Assembly (NCBI GenBank): GCA_964059195.1
Contig: CAXKWD010000006.1
Coordinates: 173,970,825-174,034,824 of the forward strand
Length of the DNA: 64,000 nt
Direction: 5' to 3'
From: Ectobius pallidus
Taxonomy: Eukaryota > Arthropoda > Insecta > Blattodea > Ectobiidae
This document shows, one piece after another, positions 34,540 to 45,944 of the stretch (position 1 is its first letter; every line of letters starts with the position of its first letter). Under the pieces are notes generated by a model, which was not told the origin of the DNA, did no database searches, and saw only the letters and a program-made list of their open reading frames with translations. The position numbers and the translations under genes are program-made.

Positions 34540-35009
34540 CAGTTTTAGGCCTATTGTATTAACCCTTAAATGCGTGAAACTCAATTTCTCACGCAATTTA
34601 TAAACACATGCCGGACTGCAATGAAAACGGTTAACACATTGATTACTGATTAACCAAAAGAAAGAAATGCATCATTTTTGTGTTTCTTATGGTTCATGTC
34701 ATCATCGCAGTCGCTGTAATTTGAGGATACGTGGCCATTTTAAGAGGCCATTTATTAAGTGCCGAGATTGTATGGTGGACGGGAAAATGTCTGTTGCTAT
34801 TTAGTTTGGCCTCTTCAAACACTGGTTACACCTGGTAGATGTACATTTGTAGTATTAACTTAATCCGTATAAGTGGAGACTCAGAACTGAGGGAGTGGAT
34901 GGAAGAAGGGCGTGACTCAAAAAACATAGTTTTTAGATAAACAAAGAAAAGTATTTTAAAGTCACAGGTCTTGTATTACGAATCCAATAAATATTTTTTG
35001 CATGACGTA

Positions 35010-36150
35010 ACTAATTAGTGGTACTTACGAATATTGTTGCCGTGGATCGTAACTTGACATTCCCACACGCTTTAAAAACAAAAGAAATCTCCGTGATGTA
35101 AAAATTACAAAAAGCACAAGTGCCGTAAGTAAAACCATCATAATACAAGCCTTTATGGAAGACCGGAACCAAGGCCCCCCAGTTTGTGGCAACTTTAACA
35201 GGACAAATATTCGGTTCCCGTAACAACCAACACATGCGAATCACTTTCTAAAATAAACATCTATCTTCAATAATGTATACTATATATATATAAAAGGCTT
35301 TGTCCTGACTGACTGACTGACTGAATGACAGGAATCAACGTACAGCCTAAACTATAACAGGTAGAGACTTGGAATTTTGATAGTACCTTCGTTTCCTAAT
35401 GTAGATGCTCACTAAGAAAGGATTTCGAAAAATTCTGATTCTAAATGCCAGAAATGAGTGAAAAACGGGCAGAAAACGTGCATTTTTTGTGTTTTCGAAG
35501 CGTAATATATTTCAATGTCAAATCAATTACAGCTGGCTTTGGCTATTTTTGTCAAACCTTGGAAATGAAACTTTCGCGATCGCTTGAATGTTGTAGCTCA
35601 CGCTGGTCGATTCATTTGTTTTTAATGTCAAGGCACGCATACATATGAAATTTTTAACCTAATCCCGAAGAGGATTCTTCTTCTTCTTCTTCTTCTTATT
35701 ATTATTATCATTATTATTATTATTATAAGTGGGATAATAAATATAGGCCTAAATATGGTCAAACGTTGTTCGATTTGGACGAAACTCATTATACAGGGGT
35801 TTTCTGGGCCAAGGAACTCGAATCTGAGGTTGTTTTTACCAGGTGACGCTATCTAATCGTGGTATGCAGTCCACGTGATTTAGGTATTAATAAATATAAT
35901 AATTTAACTATTATGCTCTTAATTTTAAATTTTAGAAATAATTATCGCGGGCGAAGCCGCGGGCACATGCTAGTAATGTATATACATATAATACAATTAA
36001 ATTGATATAAATAATCATCGTGCAAAAAATAGCATGCAATACTCGATCCGTAGGCTAAGCGCATAACGGATCTCGGAAATTGAAAAAACTCTTTTCTCGA
36101 TCCGAATGCCCCTCTTACGGAACTAGTATCGCAATATAGTACTATAAATT
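35010..36150 (+). mobile_element. Old foldback-element relic split by a Helitron
   Basis: Bases 35018-35275 and 35985-36148 are a strongly diverged copy of the same family. They share, among others, CGTAACTTGACATT, the ATATTCGGTT region, GTGCAAAAAATAGCATGCAA and the terminal ATCGCAATATAGTACTAT. The interval between is a Helitron (35282-35973). The family has therefore been mobile over a long time, since the other copies are near-identical. Confidence 0.6.
35282..35973 (+). mobile_element. Helitron with chimeric layout
   Basis: The 5' part matches the Helitron at 507 (TATATATATAAAAGGCTTTG, then the GACT repeats). The 3' part from about 35455 matches the second Helitron type at 48158. It ends with the hairpin GCGGGCGAAGCCGC and GCACATGCTAG. 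Flanks share TAATGTATA on both sides, which is unusual for a Helitron and may be coincidence in AT-rich DNA. Confidence 0.7.
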
Positions 36151-36240
36151 AATATCAGTTTAAATTTACTCCGTAAAAATACACCAATAATAGAAACACT
36201 TGACAAGGAATAGTTCCATGGCCTACCCTACTGTATAGGC
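36148..36240 (+). mobile_element. SINE family A, 3' body fragment
   Basis: About 90 bases of the body, including TAGTTCCATGGCCTACCCTA. Confidence 0.6.
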
Positions 36241-36795
36241 TGTATTTTCTAAGTGTGTTTTCACTAAGATCCTACAGTTGAAATTATGCTACTTTGTGAC
36301 CAGCATTAAGAGCCCATCAATCAAAGCTCCTGGGCATTAATTAAAACTACACGCACAGCCTGTGCAGAAAATATATTCACCACGCTGGATTCAAGAGAGA
36401 AGGCAAACAGTAACGAAATACGTAATCATTTGTATGAATCCTGTAATCAAAGCTAGAATTTAGTTACCATTATTCTTACATATGATAAAGAAATACAGCC
36501 TATTGGAAATTATGAAGAGGTACCCCCTCCCCTATTTCTTCTTTGCACACAAAATATTACAGAATTCACCCATTTCTTTTTAAGTTTAGTTTTCTTTACG
36601 CTTGTTTTAACATCGAGGTCATATCACGAATCAGGTTTCGTAGGTGGGCATATACCAGAGTAAGCCATGTAACTAATGACGTGCATCTGTTTGCTATTGT
36701 TGATGTGTTATCCCTCTACATATGCTTAATTAATTCGATAAATAAAAACCCTAACACTGCAACCGAACTCTCTTCCTATTAAAAACTACTGGGTA

Positions 36796-37830
36796 GGGCA
36801 AAACCGGGTGACGCGCCGCACCGGGATAGATGCCGCACCCCCTCTAACTCGGACATTTGACACTAGGTACCGCTAGTTGTCGTGATACCATCTCCAGTTC
36901 CCTCTCTAGAGTAATTGGATCGCGTAAGTTCATTGTTTGTGGTGTTTATTTCATTGTTGTAGCGGTATTTATCAGGTAAGTGCACTAGTTTCACTGCGAA
37001 ACTTTTTTGGACTCATTACTTTATTCTTTCCTGATTTTGTTCCATTTTTTCTGCGTGTACTACTTTTAATAGACTATTTAGAGGTTGTAAAGATATTGTG
37101 AGTGAAGTTAGCCATAACAACAATAACAATAAGCTCTACAGATGAGTGCGGCGCGTGTCCCTGAGTTTTGGGTCACATGCCGCATAGCTTTCATGGGTGA
37201 CACGCCGCACAATGTCTTGCAGTATAATTACCCCCAAAATTATTTTTTATGCTCTTTTCAACAATAAACATGTCAACTAGGTATAGGGGAAGGGAAGGAG
37301 CTAAACATTGTGGCCTATGGAATGACAATGACCTACAAGAAGCTGTTCGGCGAATTAAGGCATGGGAAATTTAGATTCGGGAAGCCGAACGTTGCTATCT
37401 TATGCCAGAGAGGACTATTCGTAGGCGCATGGACACAGGAAATTGGGAAAACCCTCACTTGGGCCTGAAGGATTATTTGATACAGAAAATGAAAAAAAAA
37501 GGCTAGTCACCCATGTCCAGAGATTGTGCAGATAGGTTCTCTTTTGTTTTATACGTGCCTTTGATGTAAATTTAGACTGTTATTATGAATGCGGCATGTC
37601 TCCCATACGTGCGGCATAGCACCCTGTAAAGCGGCATCTCTCCCGCTTTGTCTTTCAATTTAATAATTGTATTTACACATTTAATTATTATTTTATAAAT
37701 ATTTTCGTTGCTGAAATAAAGGGAGGGAAGATCATAGCTTGGAATCTCAAAAAGAGTTTTCAGAATATTCAATCCTGTTTTGAGGTAGACGAATTTACAC
37801 AAAAGTGCGGCGCGTCACCCTATCTTGCCC
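36796..37830 (+). mobile_element. pogo-like DNA transposon, 1035 bp, TA target
   Basis: The ends are GGGCAAAACCGGGTGAC and the inverse GTCACCCTATCTTGCCC, flanked by TA (36794-36795, 37831-37832). Related DNA at 33429-33460 in reverse has the uninterrupted CTGGGTAATAG, confirming a TA duplication. Several GCGGCATGTCTCCC and GTGACACGCCGCAC-type repeats lie inside both ends. It carries a broken transposase N-terminus. Confidence 0.8.
37270..37506 (+). pseudogene. Transposase N-terminus, Pipsqueak-type HTH, broken
   Basis: From ATG 37270 the frame reads DNDLQEAVRRIKAWEI, a TAG at 37372-37374, then IREAERCYLMPERTIRRRMD to TAG 37504. This is the psq/CENP-B-type helix-turn-helix (LxxAVxxIxxGExSIxxAxxxYxIPxxTIRRR) that begins pogo-family transposases. 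The internal stop and the missing DDE region make it non-functional. It shows which superfamily the flanking inverted repeats belong to. Confidence 0.75.
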
Positions 37831-37985
37831 TAATACTTTAGTTTCCGGACCCAACTTATGAATTTATAGTTTTGGATAAAATTTCATTCATAAGGTCAAT
37901 AGGCCTATTACGGTTTAAAGGACCTCAAATTAAGGAAAGCTATTGGCACACAACGCATACATAGTCTTTCCGGGCGACTTCCTAC

Positions 37986-38240
37986 TTTCAGCTGTGTTTA
38001 TACTCCTTTTACTTGCGAGGCCATATCAGGAGTTCGAGATGTGTGTCAATACAGTGGGGTAGGCCATGGAACTGTTGATTGTCAATTGTTTCTATCGTCG
38101 GTAAATTTCAACTGACATTAATTTAAATGGATTTGATACAGGATGAAATGGTGAGGATGATTCATGGTATGTAAATATCCAATTCGGCATTTGCCTTTAC
38201 GACTGGGGAAACCATGAAAAAAACCCATGTCAAATTGGGA
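37986..38240 (-). mobile_element. SINE family A, 5' truncated
   Basis: The 3' part of the body is complete from TTCAGCTGTGTTTATACTCC. The tRNA-like head is lost. The junction with flanking CCGGGCGACTTCCTACTTTC is the same as at 33314, showing that SINE and flank were duplicated together. Confidence 0.7.
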
Positions 38241-38363
38241 TTTAAACAAAGACATCAAATAGACTACTTATTGTATTAACCCTTAAGTGCGTAAAACTCA
38301 GTTTCTCACGCAATTTATAAACCCATGTCGGACTGCATAGAAAACGGTTAACACATTGATTAC

Positions 38364-39015
38364 TAGGGACCGGATTCTTAGGTTTTTACCTATTTTTTTC
38401 CTTGCTTCCAAAACAAAAAGCGCTCATACACTTTTTCGAATCATGTCCGTAGGATTCACCCACATTAATTCTGTGGCACCTAAAAATACCTAAATGGGGT
38501 ATAAAAACCTAAATATACCTAAACGGGATATAAAACCTAAAATATCTAATTTAGGCTACTTTTTTGTCTTTTTTGCTTGTCAGTTAAGGAATCGATATTT
38601 TGTGGAGAGACAATAATTTTTGTCGGGTTGAAGTTAATACCACCAGCGTTTCGTTGAATCCACTGTCGTCTAGGATGGACAGTATCAAGAGAGGAAGTGT
38701 AGAGTACCGGCGTATTCCTTTTAAAATATTCGTACGAACAACCATTGTTGCCGTGTATGAACAAGGGTATAGAATTCTGTGTTTTAAAGCGTTTGTTTGC
38801 CTTTAGTACTGTCTTGTTATTCACACTGAGTGGTCACACTGTGTTTTAAGAAGACGTGTTAATGATGCATTGAATCCTATGTAGCACATTCAAATTCATT
38901 AAACCAATTATTCTACCCGAAAACGATATTTTGGATAAAAAAACCTAAAAAAAACTATTTCACCTAATGGAAAACCTAAAACAGTGTTTTTAAAAACCTA
39001 AAAATCCGGTCCCTA
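38364..39015. mobile_element. hAT-type element, 652 bp, exact ends
   Basis: Inverted repeats begin TAGGGACCGGATT and agree over about 23 of 24 bases. The exact 8-bp duplication TTGATTAC lies at 38356-38363 and 39016-39023. A paralogous empty site reads ATTGATTACTGATTAACC at 34655. A 92-codon minus-strand frame inside (38546-38824) is unrecognised. Terminal zones repeat AAACCTAAA. Confidence 0.9.
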
Positions 39016-39209
39016 TTGATTACTGATTAACCAAAAGAAAAAATGCATGAGTATTGTGTTTCTCACGGACTGGGCCGAACTGCTTCATGTCATCATTGCA
39101 ATTAGAGGATACGTGGCCATTTTAAGAGGTCATTTATTTAGTGCCAGAATTGTACGGAAAAATGTCTTTTGCTATTTAGTTTGGCCACAACAAACACTTA
39201 CACCTTCTT

Positions 39210-39515
39210 GTACAGAGTTGGCCAATGACGCGGGTTTCTGCGTCGCGGCGGGCACAGCTCCAACTCCTGAGCGATTGGGTGAAATATCTACGCAAATAAA
39301 GCCGCGATCGGTGTAATGATTCAGGTTCTCACATTTATAGTTAAAACTGGAATGAAAATAACCACGTACCTCATCACAAGAGATGTTGGAAATGTCCTCC
39401 TCTTGCATCCACACAACACTGGCACCGTTTTAGGAAATTTTCTTTCACGCGCATAAGTTCAGCTTCCGAGGAAGAATTAATTTCTCTTGTGACCTTTTCT
39501 TTAAGTTCTTCTAAC
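39210..39515 (-). pseudogene. Inverted arm 1: transposase-like C-terminal fragment
   Basis: The minus strand reads EKVTREINSSSEAELMRVKE then NFLKRCQCCVDARGGHFQHL and stop. The ending ...CxxxxGGHFQHLL recurs at the C-terminus of DDE transposase-like proteins of insect elements (recollection, tentative). It is inverted relative to 40337-40640. Confidence 0.5.
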
Positions 39516-39589
39516 AGTATGTGACTATTATTTATGGAGAAACTTGAAAAATAAAGTGTATAGGTCAATTTCCCCAAACATTAGAAGAA

Positions 39590-40320
39590 CTTGGTATGGT
39601 ATATGGAATATGGTAGTCTATCATTGGCTGGGGAGGAAGTGGCACATCTGTATTGACTCCTTTGATTCTAATACAGAAGAGAATTATAAAAATTTGTTTA
39701 ACAAAAGCCTACAGAATATCAAACAGAATTGATATTTAGTGAATTTAATGTGATGACTGTAGAACAAATTTATAAGTTCACACTTTTAAAATACTTTCAA
39801 AAATACCGCAACGTACATGTATCGGATCCTCATAACTATAATACTAGAAGAAATAAAACATTGCCTTTAATAGAACCAAAATACTTCACCTCTTCTGGCT
39901 CTAAACATAGCATTTATTATGGTCCAAGACTCTATAACTCTATAATTAGGTCACATCCAGAAATAGTACATATGAACAACAAAAAATTCAATAAGTTTAT
40001 CAAAAATCTTATTTCATAGTTCAAAAGTTACTTCACTCTGTACTTAGTAGACAATTAAGGAACGATTTTATTTGTAATAACTCAGGGTTTCAATTTTTGT
40101 TCTTACTACTTTTCCTTTTTTCTTTTTACTTTTCTGTTCTTTCTTTATTATTATTATTTTTTAGGTTTTGATTTAATTATATTTTCTTTATGTATTTTGT
40201 AATTTGTATTTTGTAATGTAAATGGCTGAACTGTGCCCGAGCACGAGCGCATGCTCATTCGGGTGGTCTTGTTTTGTTTTGTATAAATATTTTGTACAAA
40301 TATAAATAAATAAAATTTTC
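39590..40320 (+). pseudogene. L2/CR1-like LINE 3' end
   Basis: A frame at 39729-40019 reads FSEFNVMTVEQIYKFTLLKY and then HNYNTRRNK ... YYGPRLYNSI. This is the characteristic C-terminus (YNTR...GPxxYN) of L2/CR1-group reverse transcriptase ORFs. The preceding 150 bases hold the YGIVVWGG-like block with a frame break and a short local duplication. The 3' end is an (AAATA) tail at about 40300-40318. It sits between two inverted transposase-like arms. Confidence 0.7.
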
Positions 40321-40336
40321 ATGGAGAGAAAAAAAA

Positions 40337-40640
40337 AAACTTAAAGACAATGTCACAAGAGAAATTAACTCTATCTCGGAAGCTGAACTTATGGGCGTGA
40401 AAGAAAATTTCTTAGAAAGATGCCAGTGTTGTGTGGATGCAAGAGGAGGACATTTCCAACATCTCTTGTGATGAGGTAGGCCTACATGGTTTTTTTCATT
40501 GCAATTTGAACTGTAATTGTGAGAACCTAGATCATTACACCGTTAGCGGCTTTATTTGCGTCGATATTTCACCCAATCGCTCGGGAGTTGGAGCTGTGGC
40601 CGCCGCGACGCAGACACCCACGTCATTGGCCAACTCTTAC
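40337..40640 (+). pseudogene. Inverted arm 2: same fragment on + strand
   Basis: Encodes VTREINSISEAELMGVKENF then LERCQCCVDARGGHFQHLL with a stop, followed by the same downstream sequence as arm 1 (CACCCAATCGCTC, GACGCAGACACCCACGTCAT). Confidence 0.5.
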
Positions 40641-40994
40641 GTGGGACTCATTGTAGTGTTAACTTAATTCCTATGATTGGAGACTCGGAATTACACCCTT
40701 TTCAGTAGGAACATTTATTGTGAAACACACTGTAGCAACATGACAAAGGTTAGACAGTAATGTAATCAACCCGTCGCTGCAAGATTGATTATCGACACCC
40801 AGTGCTTCAACTACACGGGCTAGCCGCGAAAATGTAACAAAAATCTGATGCAACACAACACATTAAATAATGCTGATAAAGAAAACGAGTCAGCTGATTA
40901 AATTTTGTACAAGAGATTCTTACAGGCCTACTAAGTGCTAAAACTTTTATTTCAAGCATTTGATCGTGAAAATTCTCTGAAGGGTAGTTACAAG

Positions 40995-41726
40995 TAGACC
41001 TGGGATTTTAGGCTCTAAACAAATTAGTTTTAGGAACCTAAAATAGGCTTTTAAAACAAGTAAAGAGGCTTTTAAAAGAGAAAATAGGCACTTAAAATAT
41101 GCTTTAAAAATGTGTAAATAGGCCTATATAGAAAATAGACTTTAAAATATATCGCAATGTACCCTTAAACTGTAACATGGTCTTTTTTTATTTTTTTATT
41201 TTTACTGCAAGAAACGTGTAAATGGATAAAAAATAGACTTTAAAATATTGCAATATTCTTTTTTAATGCAAGAAACGTGGTATACCTATTCTTAACAGAA
41301 TTAACTGCAAAATTAGGCATCACGAACTATATTCACTTAAACAGACGTTCTTTCACTGGTGACTTGACACAGTAGTCCTTCCCCCTTAATCCTCCCCCTC
41401 CCCCGTCAGTCAGCATTCTTTTAGCGACAGTAGTTTGGAATAATCAAGTTTCTGTGAAAAACCCACCTCTGCTGTTCTGCTTTTTACTGAGGGATTTCCA
41501 TTATAAGATTGTAAAAATTACACTTGAATTTTATTTTAAATGTGCAAAATAGGTATTTTAGGCACTAAAATAGTAAAATAGGCTCTAAAGGTCCAAACAG
41601 GCATTTTAGGGCACTTTAAAACTCTATAAATGTAAGTGATTTATCATGAAATGCCCACATATTTTAAAACTTTCATGTTATTTCATAAGGAACAAAATAG
41701 GCATTTGCCTTAAAATCCCAGGTCTA
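40995..41726. mobile_element. hAT-type element, same family as 8132
   Basis: The same 18-base termini and AAAATAGGC-rich interior, 732 bases. The flanks AGTTACAA and, three bases past the right end, AGTTATAA suggest an altered 8-bp duplication. Confidence 0.75.
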
Positions 41727-41984
41727 CAGTAGTTATAAGCTAGCCACCGTTCCTATAAGCTCAGGATTAAATCATGGCCTGACTTGCAATACAGGCGTCT
41801 TTTTCTGTATCAGAATGTGAAGTGAGAAAGATGTATTGTTGGCCATGCTTAGAGTAAAGAAAGTTATGTAAGTGCATTAATCAGATTCTATTTGGGTTGT
41901 GTATCCTTCGAGGATGCAACACTATGTGATAACGACTTTCACTTAAAGCTTTCAACACGTTGGATGAATATAATAAATATTTAG

Positions 41985-42441
41985 TCCACCGCTGTGGCGT
42001 AGGGGATGCGTTCGCTCCTCTCACGCAGCGGGCCCGGGTTCGATTTCTAGTCGGGACAAGTTACTTAGGCGGGGTTTTTTTTCTGGGGTTTTTCCTCACC
42101 TGCGAGACAAATGTCGGGTAACTTTAGGCCTTTTTGATCCCCAGATATTATCTGGCCATCATTATCATCTTCATCCCATCCTACCTTGTTTGGAGTGAGT
42201 GTGTGTGAGAATGGTGTGTCTCGTCCTATGTGTTCGTGTTGTCTCGGAGGTGGCCCCGGCATTGAGCTTATCATTCATCCGGGGAGGCCCTCCATGTCCT
42301 TGTCTGGTCAAAAAAAGTGTGTATCTGATTCAAAGATAATTCCTCTCTCGACAGGTCGCGGTCCTGTAAGGCCCGGGCGGCTTAAATCCTAAAAGGGAGA
42401 GGTAAAACTAAGATAAAGAAAGGAAGAATGAATGAATGAAT
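41985..42441 (+). mobile_element. SINE family D (tRNA-derived)
   Basis: The head CCGCTGTGGCGTAGGGGATG with B box GGGTTCGATTTCTAGTC is followed by a 370-base body ending GGGAGAGGTAAAACTAAGAT, AAAGAAAGG and an (AATG)n tail. Confidence 0.7.
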
Positions 42442-42574
42442 GAATTTCACCGAAAGCTGTAAGTCCCCCCTTAACGCGAAAGCTTGGATTTTGCAAGATT
42501 CTAAGTTAACGATTAATTATATGTTGCCAACCAAAAGAGCCTGATTCCGCTACATACGAAATTACCAAATATCG

Positions 42575-42866
42575 AGTAACTTTAGGTCCTTGTGGTCCCT
42601 ATTATCATGTTCATCTCATCCTCGAATTGTTTGGAGTGAGTGTGTGTGTGAGAATGGTGTGTCTCGTCCTATGTGTTCGTGTTGTCTCGGAGGTGGCCCG
42701 GCATTGGGCTGATCACTCCATGTCTTTGTCTGGTCAAAAAAGTATGTATATGATCCAAAGACAATCCCTCTCTCGACAGGTCGCGGCCCTGTAAGGCCCG
42801 GGCGGCTTGGGTCGCTTAAATCCTAAAAAGGGAGAGGTAAAACTAAGATAAAGAAACAAAGAAGAA
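42575..42866 (+). mobile_element. SINE family D, 5' truncated
   Basis: Repeats the last 290 bases of the preceding copy from TAACTTTAGGTCCTTGTGGT to AAACTAAGATAAAGAAACAA. The tRNA head is missing. Confidence 0.7.
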
Positions 42867-42909
42867 AGATAATAAAATAAAAGACCTGAGACTTTCCCGG
42901 CGTTGGTTA

Positions 42910-43086
42910 TATATAATGGTCTCTCGGGCTTCCAACCGGGTTAAAGTGTGGTTTACTTCCGAGCTTTCGGCTACACAGAACTAGCGCACTTCTCTCCCAG
43001 AAGATGGCTGCAGAGCTGACAGCAGCCGAAAGCTCGGAAGTAAACCATACTTTAACCCGGTTGGAAGCCCGAGAGACCATTATATA
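42910..43086. repeat. Long palindrome, 63-bp arms
   Basis: 42910-42972 and 43024-43086 are inverted copies with one mismatch (62 of 63) around a 51-base loop. The arms contain GGTCTCTCGGGCTTCCAACC and TTCCGAGCTTTCGGCT. It is probably a foldback-type element. No coding sequence. Confidence 0.9.
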
Positions 43087-43611
43087 AAGAAGAAAGAATT
43101 AACGTAAAGCAAAGACGGATGCCTGTTTGCCTGTTCAGGCAATGAAACTAAATATCTAAACACTTGATTCAAATTCAAATCATTGCGACAAAGCGGCGGA
43201 CGATTTCCTGTGGAGTCTTTTGCCAAGTGATTATAAAGTTTTGAGTGGTTTTAGGCTAGTCCGGGCTTTCCTGCACTGTTTTATTCCCCTGACAGGTAGG
43301 CACGCCTCCCGTCGTAATTTGTAAAACTCCATTACAAACCTGTTCCTGAAGGTATTCAGAAATTAACCCGGGACACTGAGGGATGTCCACAAATACACAC
43401 GAAAACCATTTACCCTCGCATACATGAAAATATTATAATTGCTTGCATGGATAGTTAGGCTACCTGCTAGTGGATTATCATGGGATTGTATTTTAGTCAT
43501 GACTTTCTGCCTAAATAACACAAAATTCGCATAATACTCCCCTCTAAACCTTTAACCATGGTCGTGATTATTCTGTAACATTAACAGTGACATGAGGTCT
43601 GAGTGTTAATA

Positions 43612-43838
43612 TTCCTTTCAGCTACGAGGCCATATCAGGAGTTCGGGATGTGTGTCTGTACAGTAGGGTAGGCCATGGAACTATTGATTGTCAATTGTTT
43701 CTACTGTCGGTGTATTTTATAGAGTAAATTTCAACTTATATTAATTTAAATGGATATGATACAGGATGAAATGGTATGTAAATATCCAATGCGGAATTTG
43801 TCTTTACGATTGGGAAAACCATGAAAAAACCCATGTCA
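43612..43838 (-). mobile_element. SINE family A, partial
   Basis: Body only. It ends at CCCATGTCAAT before the tRNA-like head. Confidence 0.65.
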
Positions 43839-43926
43839 ATGTAAAATTTCCATGAAAACGTCACTAGTATAAATGTTATACATGGATTAATAATTATTAA
43901 CCATATGAGGCAGAAACAGTAATGAT

Positions 43927-44160
43927 AAACGTCTTGGACTCGCATTCGGGAGGTCCCAGGTTGAAATCCCGTGGCCGGCCAAATTGACATGGATGTTCAT
44001 GGTTTCCCTAGTCGTGAAGGCAAATGCCGAATTGGATATTTACATACCATGAATCATCCTCACCATTTCATCCTGTATCACATCCATTTAAATTAATATC
44101 AGTTGAAATTTACTCCATTAAAATACACCGACAGCAGAAACAACTGAAAACACAGCCCGC
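43927..44160 (+). mobile_element. SINE family A, partial, opposite strand
   Basis: Starts inside the tRNA-like head (AACGTCTTGGACTCGC) and carries the B box GGTTGAAATCCCGTGG and most of the body. It lies back to back with the copy at 43612. Confidence 0.7.
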
Positions 44161-44209
44161 TCTGAGTTAACAATAAAAATACGTAGGAAATGTGATTTTA
44201 ATTTTTTAA

Positions 44210-44536
44210 AATTCAGCTGTTTTTTTACTCCTTTCAGCTACGAGGCCATATCAGGAGTTCGGGATCTGTGTCTGTACAGTAGAGTAGGCCATGGAACTAT
44301 TGATTGTCAATTGTTTCTACTGTCGGTGTATTTTAATGGAGTAAATTTCAACTTACATTAATTTAAACGGATATGATACAGGATGAAATGGTGAGGATGA
44401 TTCATGGTATGTAAATATCCAATTCGGCATTTTGCCTTTACGACTGGGAAAACCATGAAAAAACCCATGTCAAATTGACCGGCCACGGGATTTGAACCTG
44501 GGACCTCCAGAATGAGAGCCCAAGACTCTCGGTCAA
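44210..44536 (-). mobile_element. SINE family A
   Basis: Third of three SINE A copies in 900 bases. The body and B box are intact and the A box is decayed. Confidence 0.7.
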
Positions 44537-44689
44537 GTGTATTTTAGTTGAAAACCAAGGAGAAATCTCTATTTGAAATTATATTGAAGTTCTTTCATTT
44601 TGCATCCGCACATACTTTTCTATTGTTTTTTTAATGAAACTGAAATTAATGTATTAATCCTGATTTTTATGCTATTTGAATATTATTAT

Positions 44690-45349
44690 TAGGGTTCGGA
44701 TGTTTATGGCCTAAAAATTTGAAAATATGACTGTAAATATGACCTCAAAAATGACTAAATATGACCTAAAAATCCTAAATATGACCTCATAAAGGAACGT
44801 ATTTTCTAAAAATAAATGTTCCAATTTTAAACGTTAATGCCACTAAATTATTACATCACATTAATTCAAAGAGATAATCACTTTTTAACAATTTTACAGG
44901 TGATTTACAGTTTTACTTGTAAAGAACTTCTAATTTGTTAATGTTTCCAGATACCACCGCAAATGTGAACTGCAAATGTGTTAAAAACATTTGTTTAACA
45001 ACAAGGAGGAAGAGGTAATTGTGCTATTACTTGTTATTGTCCCATTCGCATTTCAGTTACAGTAAAACCAAAATACTCGTGATTCTTTTTCGGACAAAAA
45101 GTCGACAATTTAGTGCACATACTGCGTAATTGGGCTCTTTTACCGAATTTATAACGGAAATATGACGTTAAATTACAAATATGACCGAAATGTGACCAAG
45201 ACCATGAAAATGACCAAAATATGACTTTATATGCAAAATAAAAAAGGTCTGATTAGGGTAACAAATGTGCAATTCAGGTCTAATTTGTGTTTGCGGCGAT
45301 AATGGAGGTCAGGATAAAAATATGACAAATTATAAACATCCGAACCCTA
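44690..45349. mobile_element. hAT-type element, same family as 22269, no SINE
   Basis: 660 bases with termini TAGGGTTCGGATGTTTATGG and the inverse, and flanks ATTATTAT and ATTATCAT. It shows the empty state of the SINE site. Confidence 0.75.
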
Positions 45350-45944
45350 ATTATCATGCATTAAAATATATCCTGTTAGAAAATAGGATTTTCTTTGGCC
45401 TACCCTTACATAGTTCCTCTTCAAGGAGTTTTAACACAATTACCTTAATTCTTTTTATTCAAACACTTCATCCTAAAACACTTCTACCTAACAATTATCC
45501 TCTAATAATATGGCCTAGTTTCCGTATTCATCACCAGGGTGCAGGATTGAGGTCAACAAGATAGGACAATGTGGCTACCTGGAAATGTATATAAAACCCT
45601 TCCGGGTGTTTTCCTTCCCATTGTGATTCCCTTTTTATTCAAAAATAAGAACACGTCGAGACAGACCTACTTGCTTATACAATGTTCAGGTGTAAAAACT
45701 AGGATAAGCTACCTGACCAATCACAAAACAGACCTCCTCATTTACATCTCTCTTTCCTTCTTATTAATGTCCCATTGTCGCGTTTAAACGGGAAATGTTT
45801 AAGGGGATAACCGTTCAGAAATTAGAAAAGAAAAACATTCAGGCAGAGAATTCTATTGCGTCGGTATCCGTTACTATGGTAACAATAAACAATGCACTTT
45901 TTAGTAAATAGGTCTAGGTCTTTATGACCTATTAATATTATCAA

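Larger units (their letters stand above)
36290..37985 (-). repeat. Inverted-duplicated segment, arm 2 (with pogo-like insertion)
   Basis: Reverse copy of 33315-33955 interrupted by the element 36796-37830. Landmarks are ACGAATCAGGTTTCGTAGGT and GTTTCCGGACCCAAC. Confidence 0.6.

Noticed and set aside
45265..45787. Two adjacent + strand frames of 99 and 72 codons
   Set aside because: The first begins inside a hAT-type end and both lack any recognisable motif. Chance frames.
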